A stretch of DNA of 7,951 nucleotides from an uncultured Clostridia bacterium (GCA_947628195.1 CANQZB010000041.1:1-7951), one strand, 5' to 3'. Shown: positions 1-5,842, numbered from the stretch's first letter. Translations and numbers: made by a program. Notes: generated by a model not told the origin, from the sequence alone.

Positions 1-79
1 CCTCTTCATATCCGGAGTGGCCAACCGCTTCAATGGTTACAATATTTTGTTTATTTTTAACAACAGTAATGTTAATCAT
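1..79 (-). CDS. prp: Ribosomal-processing cysteine protease Prp, N-terminal fragment
   Basis: Only the first 26 codons lie in the window; the gene runs off the left edge. The translated start reads MINITVVKNKQ and continues to GHSGYEE. This is the N-terminus of the Prp/YsxB family, whose GH(A/S)GY motif carries the catalytic histidine. Prp is a cytoplasmic cysteine protease that removes the short N-terminal extension of ribosomal protein L27 in Bacillota and relatives, a step needed for ribosome assembly. The catalytic Cys lies beyond the edge and cannot be checked. The ATG comes one base after the rplU stop (TAG-T-ATG), with only a weak AGG upstream inside rplU, so translation is probably coupled to L21. 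The family's fixed order rplU-prp-rpmA supports the call and predicts rpmA next. Confidence 0.9.
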   Translation of the reverse strand, partial: MINITVVKNKQNIVTIEAVGHSGYEE

Positions 80-80
80 A

Positions 81-386
81 CTAACCTATGCTTAAAACTG
101 CTATCTTAGTGTAAGGTTGCCTGTGCCCTTGTTTTTTGCGTTCATTTTTCTTGGCTTTGTATTTGAAAACTGTTATTTTCTTATTCTGAACGTGAGAAAC
201 AACTTTTGCCTTGCACATAACATTTTTAATTTCTGGTGTGCCAACTTTTACATTAGCCCCATCAACTAGCATAAGAACTGGAAAACTAACTTCTTCATTA
301 ACTTCTGCAGATAATCTATCCACAGTAACAACATCGTTAGCTTGAACCTTATACTGTTTGCCTAAAATGTTTACGATTGCGTACAT
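81..386 (-). CDS. rplU: 50S ribosomal protein L21
   Basis: Codes for a 101-residue protein of the usual L21 length (about 100-105). It begins MYAIVNILGKQYKV, the standard L21 N-terminal beta strand with the GKQYKV box, and ends with the family signature GHRQPYTK at about residues 87-94, in the basic rRNA-binding C-terminus. L21 is a primary 23S rRNA-binding protein of the large subunit. The start is set by a strong AGGAGGT Shine-Dalgarno at 394-400, 7 bases upstream of the ATG. The gene is followed after one base by prp, and a perfect-consensus promoter and structured leader precede it. The stop codon is TAG. Nothing is unusual in the protein. Confidence 0.98.
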   Translation of the reverse strand: MYAIVNILGKQYKVQANDVVTVDRLSAEVNEEVSFPVLMLVDGANVKVGTPEIKNVMCKAKVVSHVQNKKITVFKYKAKKNERKKQGHRQPYTKIAVLSIG

Positions 387-471
387 ACTAGTTACCTCCT
401 ATAAAGACTCACTTTTATGGTCGCATTTAACAAAATTAAACACAGTTAAAACCATTTCAATGTGGTACTAC
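387..471 (-). promoter_or_regulatory. rplU 5' leader with potential autoregulatory stem-loop
   Basis: About 85 nt separate the predicted transcription start from the rplU ATG. The leader can form a hairpin pairing 451-454 with 418-421 (TGGT/ACCA) and 445-450 with 426-431 (TTTAAC/GTTAAA), with a 4-nt bulge at 422-425 and a 13-nt loop. The TGGT strand could instead pair with an ACCA just upstream (about 462-465), giving mutually exclusive folds. Rfam describes an L21 leader in Bacillota at this exact position (upstream of rplU-ysxB-rpmA), thought to mediate autoregulation. I see the position and the pairing, but I cannot confirm a match to that family's consensus. The Shine-Dalgarno at 394-400 lies outside the main stem. 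Confidence 0.5.
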
Positions 472-477
472 GTGGGT

Positions 478-506
478 ATTATAACAAATAAAAAAAGGTT
501 TGTCAA
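478..506 (-). promoter_or_regulatory. Sigma-A promoter of rplU-prp
   Basis: The minus strand reads TTGACA at 506-501, a 17-bp spacer, then TATAAT at 483-478. Both hexamers and the spacing are perfect consensus. The start of transcription is expected near 471. It lies directly downstream of the terminator of the preceding gene, so rplU is transcribed independently. Such a strong promoter suits a ribosomal protein gene. Confidence 0.93.
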
Positions 507-539
507 CGGGTTTTAACAAAAATATTGCCAATTTAAATT

Positions 540-566
540 AAAAAAACTTGCCGTTGGCAAGTTTTA
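540..566 (-). terminator. Intrinsic terminator of the unknown 183-aa gene
   Basis: A perfect 10-bp stem pairs 556-565 with 543-552 around a 3-nt loop (553-555), with core CTTGCC/GGCAAG. On the minus strand it is followed by seven T residues (546-540). The stop codon of the upstream gene (566-564) overlaps the base of the stem. It insulates that gene from the rplU promoter 34 bp further on. Confidence 0.92.
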
Positions 567-1115
567 GTTGCAAGTTGATGAAGGGCCAAGTGCGTTTATT
601 TGTTCTAAAATATTGTCATAATATTGGTCAAGATATGCAATTTCATCTCTGGCGGCCTTTATTTCGTTTTCCACAATATCCATATCGCTAATCTCGGCAT
701 TCTCTATCCCTTTTATGTATTCGTTTAACTCTTTTATGCGGTTTTCGCGCTCTAACACCATAAATTGAAACAAATCTTCTTTATAATCTGCACCAAAAAG
801 ATTATAGCAATATTTCCATAACGCCTCTTGCATCTCTTCTTGCAGGCCATCAATATCCACTGGGCCATTTTTAACCTGATTTAAATCCAAATTATAACAA
901 TTTTGAACATTTATTAAAATTCTGCCAAAAGTGTAATAACCCACTACACAATATTCAATTTCAAATTTTTCTAAATTCAAACCGCCAGAACACGGAATGC
1001 TTACATAAAATGCAAGTTGCCTGTGTTCATTCTTAATAAATTGGTTATTCATTTTCTTTAAAAAAGGTGCAACGAACTCTTTAAATTGTTCTAAGGTCAA
1101 TATATATTCTGCCAT
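564..1115 (-). CDS. Hypothetical protein with a C-terminal coiled-coil-like region
   Basis: I do not recognise this 183-residue protein. It has no signal peptide or membrane segment, so it is probably cytoplasmic. The N-terminal half (about 1-75) looks like a mixed alpha/beta domain with hydrophobic strands (QLAFYVSI, YTFGRILINV). The C-terminal part (about 115-175) is rich in Glu, Lys, Ile and Leu, with heptad-like spacing that suggests a helical hairpin or coiled coil. Five cysteines (42, 56, 73, 103, 182) show no clear metal motif. The ATG at 1115 is preferred: AGGAG lies 8 bases upstream. An in-frame ATG at 1148 falls inside the promoter spacer and cannot be transcribed from it. The gene is monocistronic, with its own perfect promoter and a strong terminator. 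It sits where Bacillus has nothing between spoIVFB and rplU. Confidence 0.85.
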   Translation of the reverse strand: MAEYILTLEQFKEFVAPFLKKMNNQFIKNEHRQLAFYVSIPCSGGLNLEKFEIEYCVVGYYTFGRILINVQNCYNLDLNQVKNGPVDIDGLQEEMQEALWKYCYNLFGADYKEDLFQFMVLERENRIKELNEYIKGIENAEISDMDIVENEIKAARDEIAYLDQYYDNILEQINALGPSSTCN

Positions 1116-1134
1116 TTTCTCATCTCCTGGCGAT

Positions 1135-1163
1135 ATTATAGCACACAAATTTTAACATGTCAA
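1135..1163 (-). promoter_or_regulatory. Sigma-A promoter of the unknown 183-aa gene
   Basis: The minus strand reads TTGACA at 1163-1158, a 17-bp spacer, then TATAAT at 1140-1135, a perfect consensus. The expected start near 1128 leaves a 5' leader of only about 13 nt, which contains the AGGAG ribosome-binding site. The sequence leading into the -35 box (CCTATTGAC) is shared with the promoter at 5871. Confidence 0.92.
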
Positions 1164-1172
1164 TAGGGAATT

Positions 1173-1203
1173 AAAAAAACTTGGGTTGCCACAATTTTAA
1201 GTT
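1173..1203 (-). terminator. Weak candidate terminator after the M50 protease gene
   Basis: The minus strand has AACTT (1203-1199) pairing with AAGTT (1182-1178), plus an inner TTG/CAA pairing (1194-1192 with 1188-1186), followed by seven T residues (1179-1173). The stem is short and interrupted, so termination may be partial. The T tract and its position 15 bp past the stop codon are the main support. Confidence 0.4.
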
Positions 1204-1217
1204 CACGAGAGTTATAG

Positions 1218-2012
1218 CTAAATTATGTTTATAAGTTTGCTATCTAATGGATAGGTCAGCGAGTAATTTATGAGCATATCTTCATCTATGTATGGGGTTC
1301 TAAGCGTGCCACAATAAAATATGGTGTATGCCGTTCGGCGAACTTGTTTTAAAAGTTCAAAAAGTGTGCTAGTTTCATTCACTTTTAGCATCACAATTTT
1401 GTTAAAGTTTTTTTCTTTTGCAGTTTTAAACAGCGTGAATGTTGGGTTGTTATGCGGTTTGCTTGTTACAAAAAACAACACCATAAGTAAATAAAAGAAA
1501 TTGATTGTGTTATAGCACGAATAAACAAACAGCCCTAAAAACACTGCGCTTAAAACAAGGCGGATGATAAGGTCAAGTTTTTTATACGCCTTGTCCGATT
1601 TTATTATTGAGCGGAAAATTTTGCCACCATCAAGCGGATAAATTGGCAAAAGATTAAATATTGCTAAACAAAAGTTGCTGATGCAAAACAAATTTAGCAC
1701 ATTTTGGCTTTGAGGAATTAGCCAATAAAGCGACATACAAACTAGGCACAGAATTAAATTTAACAATGGGCCTGCGATGTTAATGGCAAAACTATCGCTA
1801 TCTGCAATTCGCTCATCTAGTGTGATAGAAAGCCCAAACATATCCAGCCTCGCTTGTTTTAGTTTGTATCCGCGTGAAATTGCAGTAAAAAGGTGGGCAA
1901 GTTCGTGCAAAATTAGTGCAGTTAAATAGTTTATAAGCAACAAAAAATTTTTAAACACCAAACAAAGCACAACAACAAAAACAAAACTTATGCCCACCCT
2001 AAACTTTTTCAT
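1218..2012 (-). CDS. M50-family intramembrane metalloprotease, SpoIVFB-like
   Basis: Codes for a 264-residue membrane protein. Hydrophobic segments lie at about 5-35, 76-100, 106-124, 146-166 and 170-184. The zinc-protease motif HELAH is at 36-40 (ligands H36, H40; catalytic E37). The conserved AGPLLN box is at 80-85, and the third ligand lies in LLPIYPLDGGK at 121-131 (D128). This set defines site-2 proteases of the SpoIVFB group, which cut substrates within or beside the membrane; B. subtilis SpoIVFB processes pro-sigma-K. The tail (about 200-264) resembles a worn CBS domain, as in SpoIVFB. Length fits (SpoIVFB is about 288). The position between the min genes and rplU also matches spoIVFB, but no spoIVFA partner is present, so the sporulation role is uncertain. 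The ATG at 2012 has an in-frame TAA two codons upstream and no visible Shine-Dalgarno. Confidence 0.9.
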   Translation of the reverse strand: MKKFRVGISFVFVVVLCLVFKNFLLLINYLTALILHELAHLFTAISRGYKLKQARLDMFGLSITLDERIADSDSFAINIAGPLLNLILCLVCMSLYWLIPQSQNVLNLFCISNFCLAIFNLLPIYPLDGGKIFRSIIKSDKAYKKLDLIIRLVLSAVFLGLFVYSCYNTINFFYLLMVLFFVTSKPHNNPTFTLFKTAKEKNFNKIVMLKVNETSTLFELLKQVRRTAYTIFYCGTLRTPYIDEDMLINYSLTYPLDSKLINII

Positions 2013-2020
2013 ATATTAAG

Positions 2021-2049
2021 ATATTATTTTGCATGAAAATATATGAAAA
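2021..2049 (-). promoter_or_regulatory. Candidate proximal promoter of the M50 gene
   Basis: The minus strand reads TTTTCA (2049-2044), a 17-bp spacer, then TAATAT (2026-2021), each 4 of 6 to sigma-A consensus. Transcription would start within a few bases of the ATG at 2012. Inside the spacer, CATGCAAA resembles the sigma-E -10 element (CATACAAT), but no good -35 partner is visible. Two tandem 10-mers (ATTTTCATAT, ATTTTCATGC) overlap the site. Confidence 0.3.
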
Positions 2050-2076
2050 TTATTAAAGCGCTGTTTTAAATTTTAT

Positions 2077-2106
2077 ATTATAAAAAAGGAAAAGGAGTAA
2101 TGAGAA
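2077..2106 (-). promoter_or_regulatory. Candidate distal promoter of the M50 gene
   Basis: The minus strand reads TTCTCA (2106-2101; 4 of 6), an 18-bp spacer, then TATAAT (2082-2077; perfect). It would give a leader of about 58 nt that includes an imperfect palindrome centred on AGCGCT (2054-2070). It is an alternative to the proximal site, and read-through from minE is a third possibility. Confidence 0.35.
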
Positions 2107-2133
2107 TTTGCAAAATATAACTTTCACACATAA

Positions 2134-2154
2134 TTAGCGCAATTTGCGCCCTAA
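2134..2154 (-). repeat. Hairpin at the end of minE, without a T tract
   Basis: TTAG/CTAA (2134-2137 with 2151-2154) and CGCA/TGCG (2138-2141 with 2145-2148) form an 8-bp stem with a 2-nt bulge and a 3-nt loop. The minE stop codon (2153-2151) is inside it. No run of T follows on the minus strand, so it is more likely an RNA-stabilising or partial read-through element than a normal terminator. Confidence 0.5.
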
Positions 2155-2375
2155 GGCAGTGTTTTCATAATTTTCATGCGCTCGCCGGTGGCGGAAATGT
2201 CAATAGAATAAATCTTTCCATCTGAGTTGATATTTATTGTTATGTCATCAAAATCCACTTCAAAATAGTTGCTTATTAAATAGAAAAAGTCAGATTTTAT
2301 TACATTCATTAAATATTGCGGATTTGTTTTTTTATCCCTTTCCAAGATGTTGTTTAACCTATTTTTTAAATCCAT
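2151..2375 (-). CDS. minE: Cell division topological specificity factor MinE
   Basis: Codes for 74 residues that align by eye with MinE along most of the family. RLNNILERDKK (6-16) corresponds to the MinD-contacting helix of E. coli MinE (RLQIIVAERRR). YLMNVIKSDFFYLISNYFEVD (21-41) matches the helix leading to the dimer domain, and the final strands (ITININ, IYSIDI) match its beta sheet. MinE stimulates MinD ATPase and removes it from the membrane, driving pole-to-pole oscillation. E. coli MinE has 88 residues; here the N-terminal membrane-targeting segment is almost absent (MDLKN precedes the contact helix). The ATG overlaps the minD stop by one base (TAATG), with AAAGGAG at 2388-2382 inside minD, so the two are translationally coupled. 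Confidence 0.9.
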   Translation of the reverse strand: MDLKNRLNNILERDKKTNPQYLMNVIKSDFFYLISNYFEVDFDDITININSDGKIYSIDISATGERMKIMKTLP

Positions 2376-3166
2376 TAAACACTCCTTTTAATAAGTTTTT
2401 TTATTGAACCTAACAGCCCTCGATATTTATAAGTGCAGTCAAACAGTTTTTTACTGCCAGTTATTATGTTATCTGCCAAAATATCAAAGGCGCGGTTAAC
2501 TGCCACCTTCATATTTGTTATATTTGCGCTGGTGTTTGTTATAACTTTATCATCTTCCGGAATAACTCCGCCAAATTCAATGTTTAAGGTTTTGCCAATG
2601 TCGTAAACATCAAACATAAGTTTATCCTTAATTAAATCTCCCCTAGCGCGATTTATAACAAAGCGTTTACTAGAAATATTGTAACTAGTTAAAATTGTAA
2701 TTACTTTATCCGCATCTCGCAAACTTGAAAGGTGCGGCGTTGTTACAATTATGGCTTCTTCCGCCAGGCTAACTGCGCGTTTAAAGCCCGCATCAATGCC
2801 CGCTGGGCAATCAATTAAAATGTAGTCAAATGTTTTATTTAACTCGCCAATAACCTCTTTAATTTGGCTGATTGTTATTGTTAAATTTTGATTAAGCCCG
2901 CCAGACGACAATAAATATAAAAGCGGATATGTATCATCTTGCACAAGCGCCTCTTTTAGCCTGCATTTATGCTCTATTACATCCAGCATGGAGTACATTA
3001 CCCTATCTTCCATATTCATAACAACATCAAGGTTATTAAGCCCTATATCCATATCAATTAAACACACCCTATAATTTTTGTTTGCTAGGTGCATGCCAAG
3101 ATTAGCGGTAACTGTGGTTTTGCCCACCCCGCCCTTGCCAGACGTTAAAACAATTGTTCGCGCCAT
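2375..3166 (-). CDS. minD: Septum site-determining ATPase MinD
   Basis: Codes for a 263-residue deviant-Walker ATPase of the ParA/MinD family. The P-loop SGKGGVGKTT is at 9-18, with the signature lysine K11. Switch I DMDIGLNNLDVVM is at 38-50 and Walker B DYILIDCPAG at 114-123. The last residues (about 250-263, GLLGSIKKLIKRSV) form the basic amphipathic helix that anchors MinD to the membrane, which separates it from ParA and Mrp. MinD binds the membrane as an ATP dimer, recruits the division inhibitor MinC, and is released by MinE. The ATG at 3166 is chosen because AAAGGAG (3178-3172) lies 5 bases before it; an in-frame GTG at 3172 overlaps that site. It is coupled to minE by a one-base overlap. 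No minC is seen next to it. Confidence 0.97.
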   Translation of the reverse strand: MARTIVLTSGKGGVGKTTVTANLGMHLANKNYRVCLIDMDIGLNNLDVVMNMEDRVMYSMLDVIEHKCRLKEALVQDDTYPLLYLLSSGGLNQNLTITISQIKEVIGELNKTFDYILIDCPAGIDAGFKRAVSLAEEAIIVTTPHLSSLRDADKVITILTSYNISSKRFVINRARGDLIKDKLMFDVYDIGKTLNIEFGGVIPEDDKVITNTSANITNMKVAVNRAFDILADNIITGSKKLFDCTYKYRGLLGSIKKLIKRSV

Positions 3167-3217
3167 AAACACTCCTTTGTTTGAAATTTATCACAACAAA
3201 AAAAATAAAGCGAAAGA

Positions 3218-3245
3218 ATTATTAAGTAATTTTAAGTTTCGCCAA
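3218..3245 (-). promoter_or_regulatory. Probable promoter of minDE
   Basis: The minus strand reads TTGGCG (3245-3240; 4 of 6), a 16-bp spacer, then AATAAT (3223-3218; 5 of 6). It lies between the strong terminator at 3265-3290 and minD, where a promoter is required if termination is efficient. It is clearly weaker than the rplU promoter. Confidence 0.5.
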
Positions 3246-3264
3246 AAAAAGATAAAATATTAAT

Positions 3265-3290
3265 AAAAAAACAAATCTTACGATTTGTTT
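3265..3290 (-). terminator. Intrinsic terminator of the ppx-like/mreB-like operon
   Basis: A perfect 9-bp stem pairs 3282-3290 with 3269-3277 (AAACAAATC/GATTTGTTT) around a 4-nt loop, followed on the minus strand by seven T residues (3271-3265). The stop codon of the MreB-like gene (3291-3289) overlaps the stem. It separates this operon from minDE. Confidence 0.9.
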
Positions 3291-4284
3291 AAAAGCTTAA
3301 TTTTAAAAATTCGCGATTGCCGTTAAGAAGTTTGCCCGCGCCAAGAATTACAGTGTCAGCAGGATTTTCTGCCACAATTACCGGCACATCTAGTTTTTTG
3401 CTGGCGTATTCATAAAGGCCGGCTATGGTGCTTCCGCCACCCACAAAAAGCACGCCTGTGGTATAAATATCTTTGGCAATATCCTTTGGCAACCTGTTTA
3501 GGTTTTCTTTTATTAAATTTATTATTTTATCATAAACATTTGTAACAGCCAAACGCACTTCATTGGCTGTTATATCGCGCTTTACAAATTTATCGTTATC
3601 ATCTATGCCAATATACTCTGTTTTGTAAAAATCGCGCTCGTAAAGCGATGCAACCTCGTTTTTAATAGCTTCACTTGTTTGATCACTTACTGTTAAACCG
3701 TGATTATCTGCAATAAAGGTTGTTATGCTTTTATCCATATCTTCGCCACCAATAAAATACATTTTGCCCATGTCAAAATTGTACTCATTAAGCACGGAAA
3801 TATCTGTTATGTATTTGCCAATATCCACCACCATTAAATGCGCGTGGCTATCAATATCCAATTCTGTTCTTGCGCAGACGCTGTTTTGAACAAATTCGGC
3901 TTTTGTTACACCCGCTTCATTAAGCACGCGTTTTAGCAGGGTTAATTGCTTTTGATTAAGTGCGCAAGGCACGGCAACTAACGCGGTTAGGCGAGTTAAC
4001 AAAAATTTATCTGGAATGACATTTTTTAAAATTTCATTAATTAAAATTACTGCCATTTTTTCGTTAATTATTTCGCTGTTTTTTATAGGTTCATAAACTG
4101 TAACCGAACTGGATTTTGATAAAAACATCTTTTCTGCTTCTTTGCCTGTGGCCTTAACTTTAAGTTTGTTATCGTGTTCAATAACAGCCAAATAAGCGGG
4201 CTCTTTTGCAATTATGCCAAAGCCCTTTCTATAAATAATAATTTCATTACTGCCAAATTTTATTGCCAAATTAATGCTAAACAT
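3289..4284 (-). CDS. Divergent MreB-like actin-fold protein with altered ATP site
   Basis: Codes for 331 residues, the usual MreB length. The whole protein follows MreB: IIIYRKGFGIIAKEPAYLAV (15-34) resembles the LIYVKGKGIVLNEPSVVA region. IGGEDMDKSITTFIADNHGL (178-197) matches the GGDEMDEAI segment. GGGSTIAGL (282-290) is the adenosine motif, and the end resembles MreB's VARGTGKAL. MreB forms membrane filaments that guide wall elongation. The nucleotide site is altered, however. The phosphate-1 DLGT motif is KFGS (9-12). Phosphate-2 DIGGGTTD is DIGKYITD (154-161). The EEPMAAAIG stretch carrying the catalytic Glu reads QNSVCARTE (133-141). It may bind nucleotide poorly or not hydrolyse it. 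It starts 18 bp after the ppx-like gene, with AAGGGG upstream. The family is secure; calling it the cell's working MreB is not. Confidence 0.8.
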   Translation of the reverse strand: MFSINLAIKFGSNEIIIYRKGFGIIAKEPAYLAVIEHDNKLKVKATGKEAEKMFLSKSSSVTVYEPIKNSEIINEKMAVILINEILKNVIPDKFLLTRLTALVAVPCALNQKQLTLLKRVLNEAGVTKAEFVQNSVCARTELDIDSHAHLMVVDIGKYITDISVLNEYNFDMGKMYFIGGEDMDKSITTFIADNHGLTVSDQTSEAIKNEVASLYERDFYKTEYIGIDDNDKFVKRDITANEVRLAVTNVYDKIINLIKENLNRLPKDIAKDIYTTGVLFVGGGSTIAGLYEYASKKLDVPVIVAENPADTVILGAGKLLNGNREFLKLSF

Positions 4285-4302
4285 TTTATCCCCTTTTTAA
4301 CA

Positions 4303-5808
4303 TTATAAAATTTGTAAATTTTTGCCGTAAACTTTTCTAAAATCACCAGCAACCGACATTGCCTGGCTTATTTCAAGCGTTGCATCACGCTCTAGTTCAG
4401 TTTTTAATATAACGGTGTCCCCCAAAATATCGCAAGATATATCTTTAACGCTGTTTGCATTGGTTATATTAAGCATTGTAGCCATTTTTATTATTACGGC
4501 AAGTTTTTTCACTGCATCCAAATCTTCTTCACTAACAATATCTTTATATCTAACCCAATCATTTAAACTAAAATCGTCAATATTTTGGCTACTTGCCACA
4601 AACGCCGCAAGCACAATCTCTTTTTGGCTTGCCCCGTAAATGCCACAATTTAAAATAACTGGGAAATTGTTTTTGGTGTAATTTTCAAAACTTATGCGCT
4701 TGCCAGCCATGCACATGCTTGCAGCAATTCTTAACACTTTAACATAAGGTCTGGTTAATTTGTGTAGCACTTTTAACTGTTTGTATAAAATAACTGCCAA
4801 AGCATAGTTGCTATCAACATTTATGTTTGTTGGATAAAATTCATTAATTGAACTTAACGAATAACCTAAAATATCTAAAAGCGGTTTTTCGCCAGTTTGG
4901 CCAAGTAGGTTTTTGGCCACTACACCGTACATTTCTCCATTAGTTGAAATTTTAACCGGTCCGCTTATAAATTCATTGTAGCAAGCCTTAACAACGGCCA
5001 TGCCGAGGGCAATTAGGTCGGCACGCTTTTCAGATATGCCTTTTAATTTTTTGGCTTTATCTAAATCTAGGCCACGAATTAAATTATACACATTGTGGAA
5101 ACTTTCCTGGCTCATTTCATAGTTATGTGCAACATCAAGCGGATAACGGGTGGATTTTCTGCTTAACTTTCCAAGAGCTTCAAAAACTTCACCTATGCCA
5201 ATAAATTCACTTTCTGGGTCTAAATCAAATGCCCAACTAAGCTTTTTTATTTCTTTTGTGAAAAGTTCAACCACTTTGTCCATGCGGTCGGTTAAAGATT
5301 TTTCTTGCACTTTTTCAAGCAAATTAACCATGCCTAAAGGAATTGAAACGCTGTTAGAAATTACCCTGCGGTTAAATTTTATTATTTGAGTTGAATAATC
5401 CCCAACTTTTATAATAATGCCACGGGTCATTGCAAAAGAATACAAAACCGAACTGTGCAGTGCGGAGATTTGCTCCTCTTTTGAAAGCACTTTAAAATAA
5501 AGTGAAACTGTTTTATAAACTTCATCTAAAAACGCAATTTGATTGCGTGCGGTTGCGATAATTGGGTCGGCAAAACAAATAAAGTTTTCTATTTTTTGCC
5601 CATCTACAATTTTTCTAAAATTTTTAAGAATGGAAATTGTATCCTGTATGCGAGAAGGTTTAATGTATCCATCACGCTCCATATCTTGCACAATTTTTAT
5701 TGGCTCAATTATTTGTTCATCAATCGTAAAAAAACCATTGGTTGTATATTTAAAAATTGTTAACTTTATATCATTAATTCCCATTTCGAAAACTGCTAAT
5801 TTTTCCAT
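4303..5808 (-). CDS. Ppx/GppA-family protein with degenerate active sites
   Basis: Codes for 501 residues with the two-part layout of Ppx/GppA exopolyphosphatase/pppGpp hydrolases: an ASKHA N-terminal part (about 1-300) and an HD-like C-terminal domain (about 330-500). Family landmarks are LSKEEQ (108-113, cf. SGEEEA), SIPLGMVNLLE (155-165), GIGEVFEALG (204-213, cf. GIGGTARAL), YPLDVAHNYEMS (222-233) and GISEKRADLIALG (257-269). Several catalytic features are lost. DIGSNS is EMGIND (8-13), the phosphate loop DIGGGST is KVGDYST (134-140), and the HD motif HDIGK appears as CMAGK (366-370). The Glu of the SGEEEA region is kept. I infer a binding or regulatory protein rather than a full enzyme. 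The start has AAGGAG 4 bases upstream. It is the first gene of the operon with the MreB-like protein. Confidence 0.8.
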   Translation of the reverse strand: MEKLAVFEMGINDIKLTIFKYTTNGFFTIDEQIIEPIKIVQDMERDGYIKPSRIQDTISILKNFRKIVDGQKIENFICFADPIIATARNQIAFLDEVYKTVSLYFKVLSKEEQISALHSSVLYSFAMTRGIIIKVGDYSTQIIKFNRRVISNSVSIPLGMVNLLEKVQEKSLTDRMDKVVELFTKEIKKLSWAFDLDPESEFIGIGEVFEALGKLSRKSTRYPLDVAHNYEMSQESFHNVYNLIRGLDLDKAKKLKGISEKRADLIALGMAVVKACYNEFISGPVKISTNGEMYGVVAKNLLGQTGEKPLLDILGYSLSSINEFYPTNINVDSNYALAVILYKQLKVLHKLTRPYVKVLRIAASMCMAGKRISFENYTKNNFPVILNCGIYGASQKEIVLAAFVASSQNIDDFSLNDWVRYKDIVSEEDLDAVKKLAVIIKMATMLNITNANSVKDISCDILGDTVILKTELERDATLEISQAMSVAGDFRKVYGKNLQIL

Positions 5809-5842
5809 AATTCTCCTTATGTTTTATTTTGTTTACACCTTA

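Noticed and set aside
1116..1148. An eleven-residue N-terminal extension of the unknown protein starting at the ATG at 1148
   Set aside because: That ATG lies in the spacer of the perfect promoter, upstream of the expected transcription start, while the ATG at 1115 has a well-placed AGGAG.
2091..2120. A plus-strand mini-ORF (ATG at 2100, six codons, TAA) preceded by AAAGGAG
   Set aside because: It is very short, only a weak plus-strand promoter could be imagined, and the same bases serve as a candidate promoter region for the M50 gene on the other strand. Purine-rich chance sequence is the simpler reading.
3167..3172. A GTG start for MinD two codons upstream
   Set aside because: The GTG overlaps the Shine-Dalgarno itself. 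The ATG at 3166 has correct spacing and begins the usual MinD N-terminus.
3078..3263. A plus-strand open frame over the minD start
   Set aside because: It is antisense to the MinD P-loop region, with no homology recognised. It is a shadow of a conserved gene.
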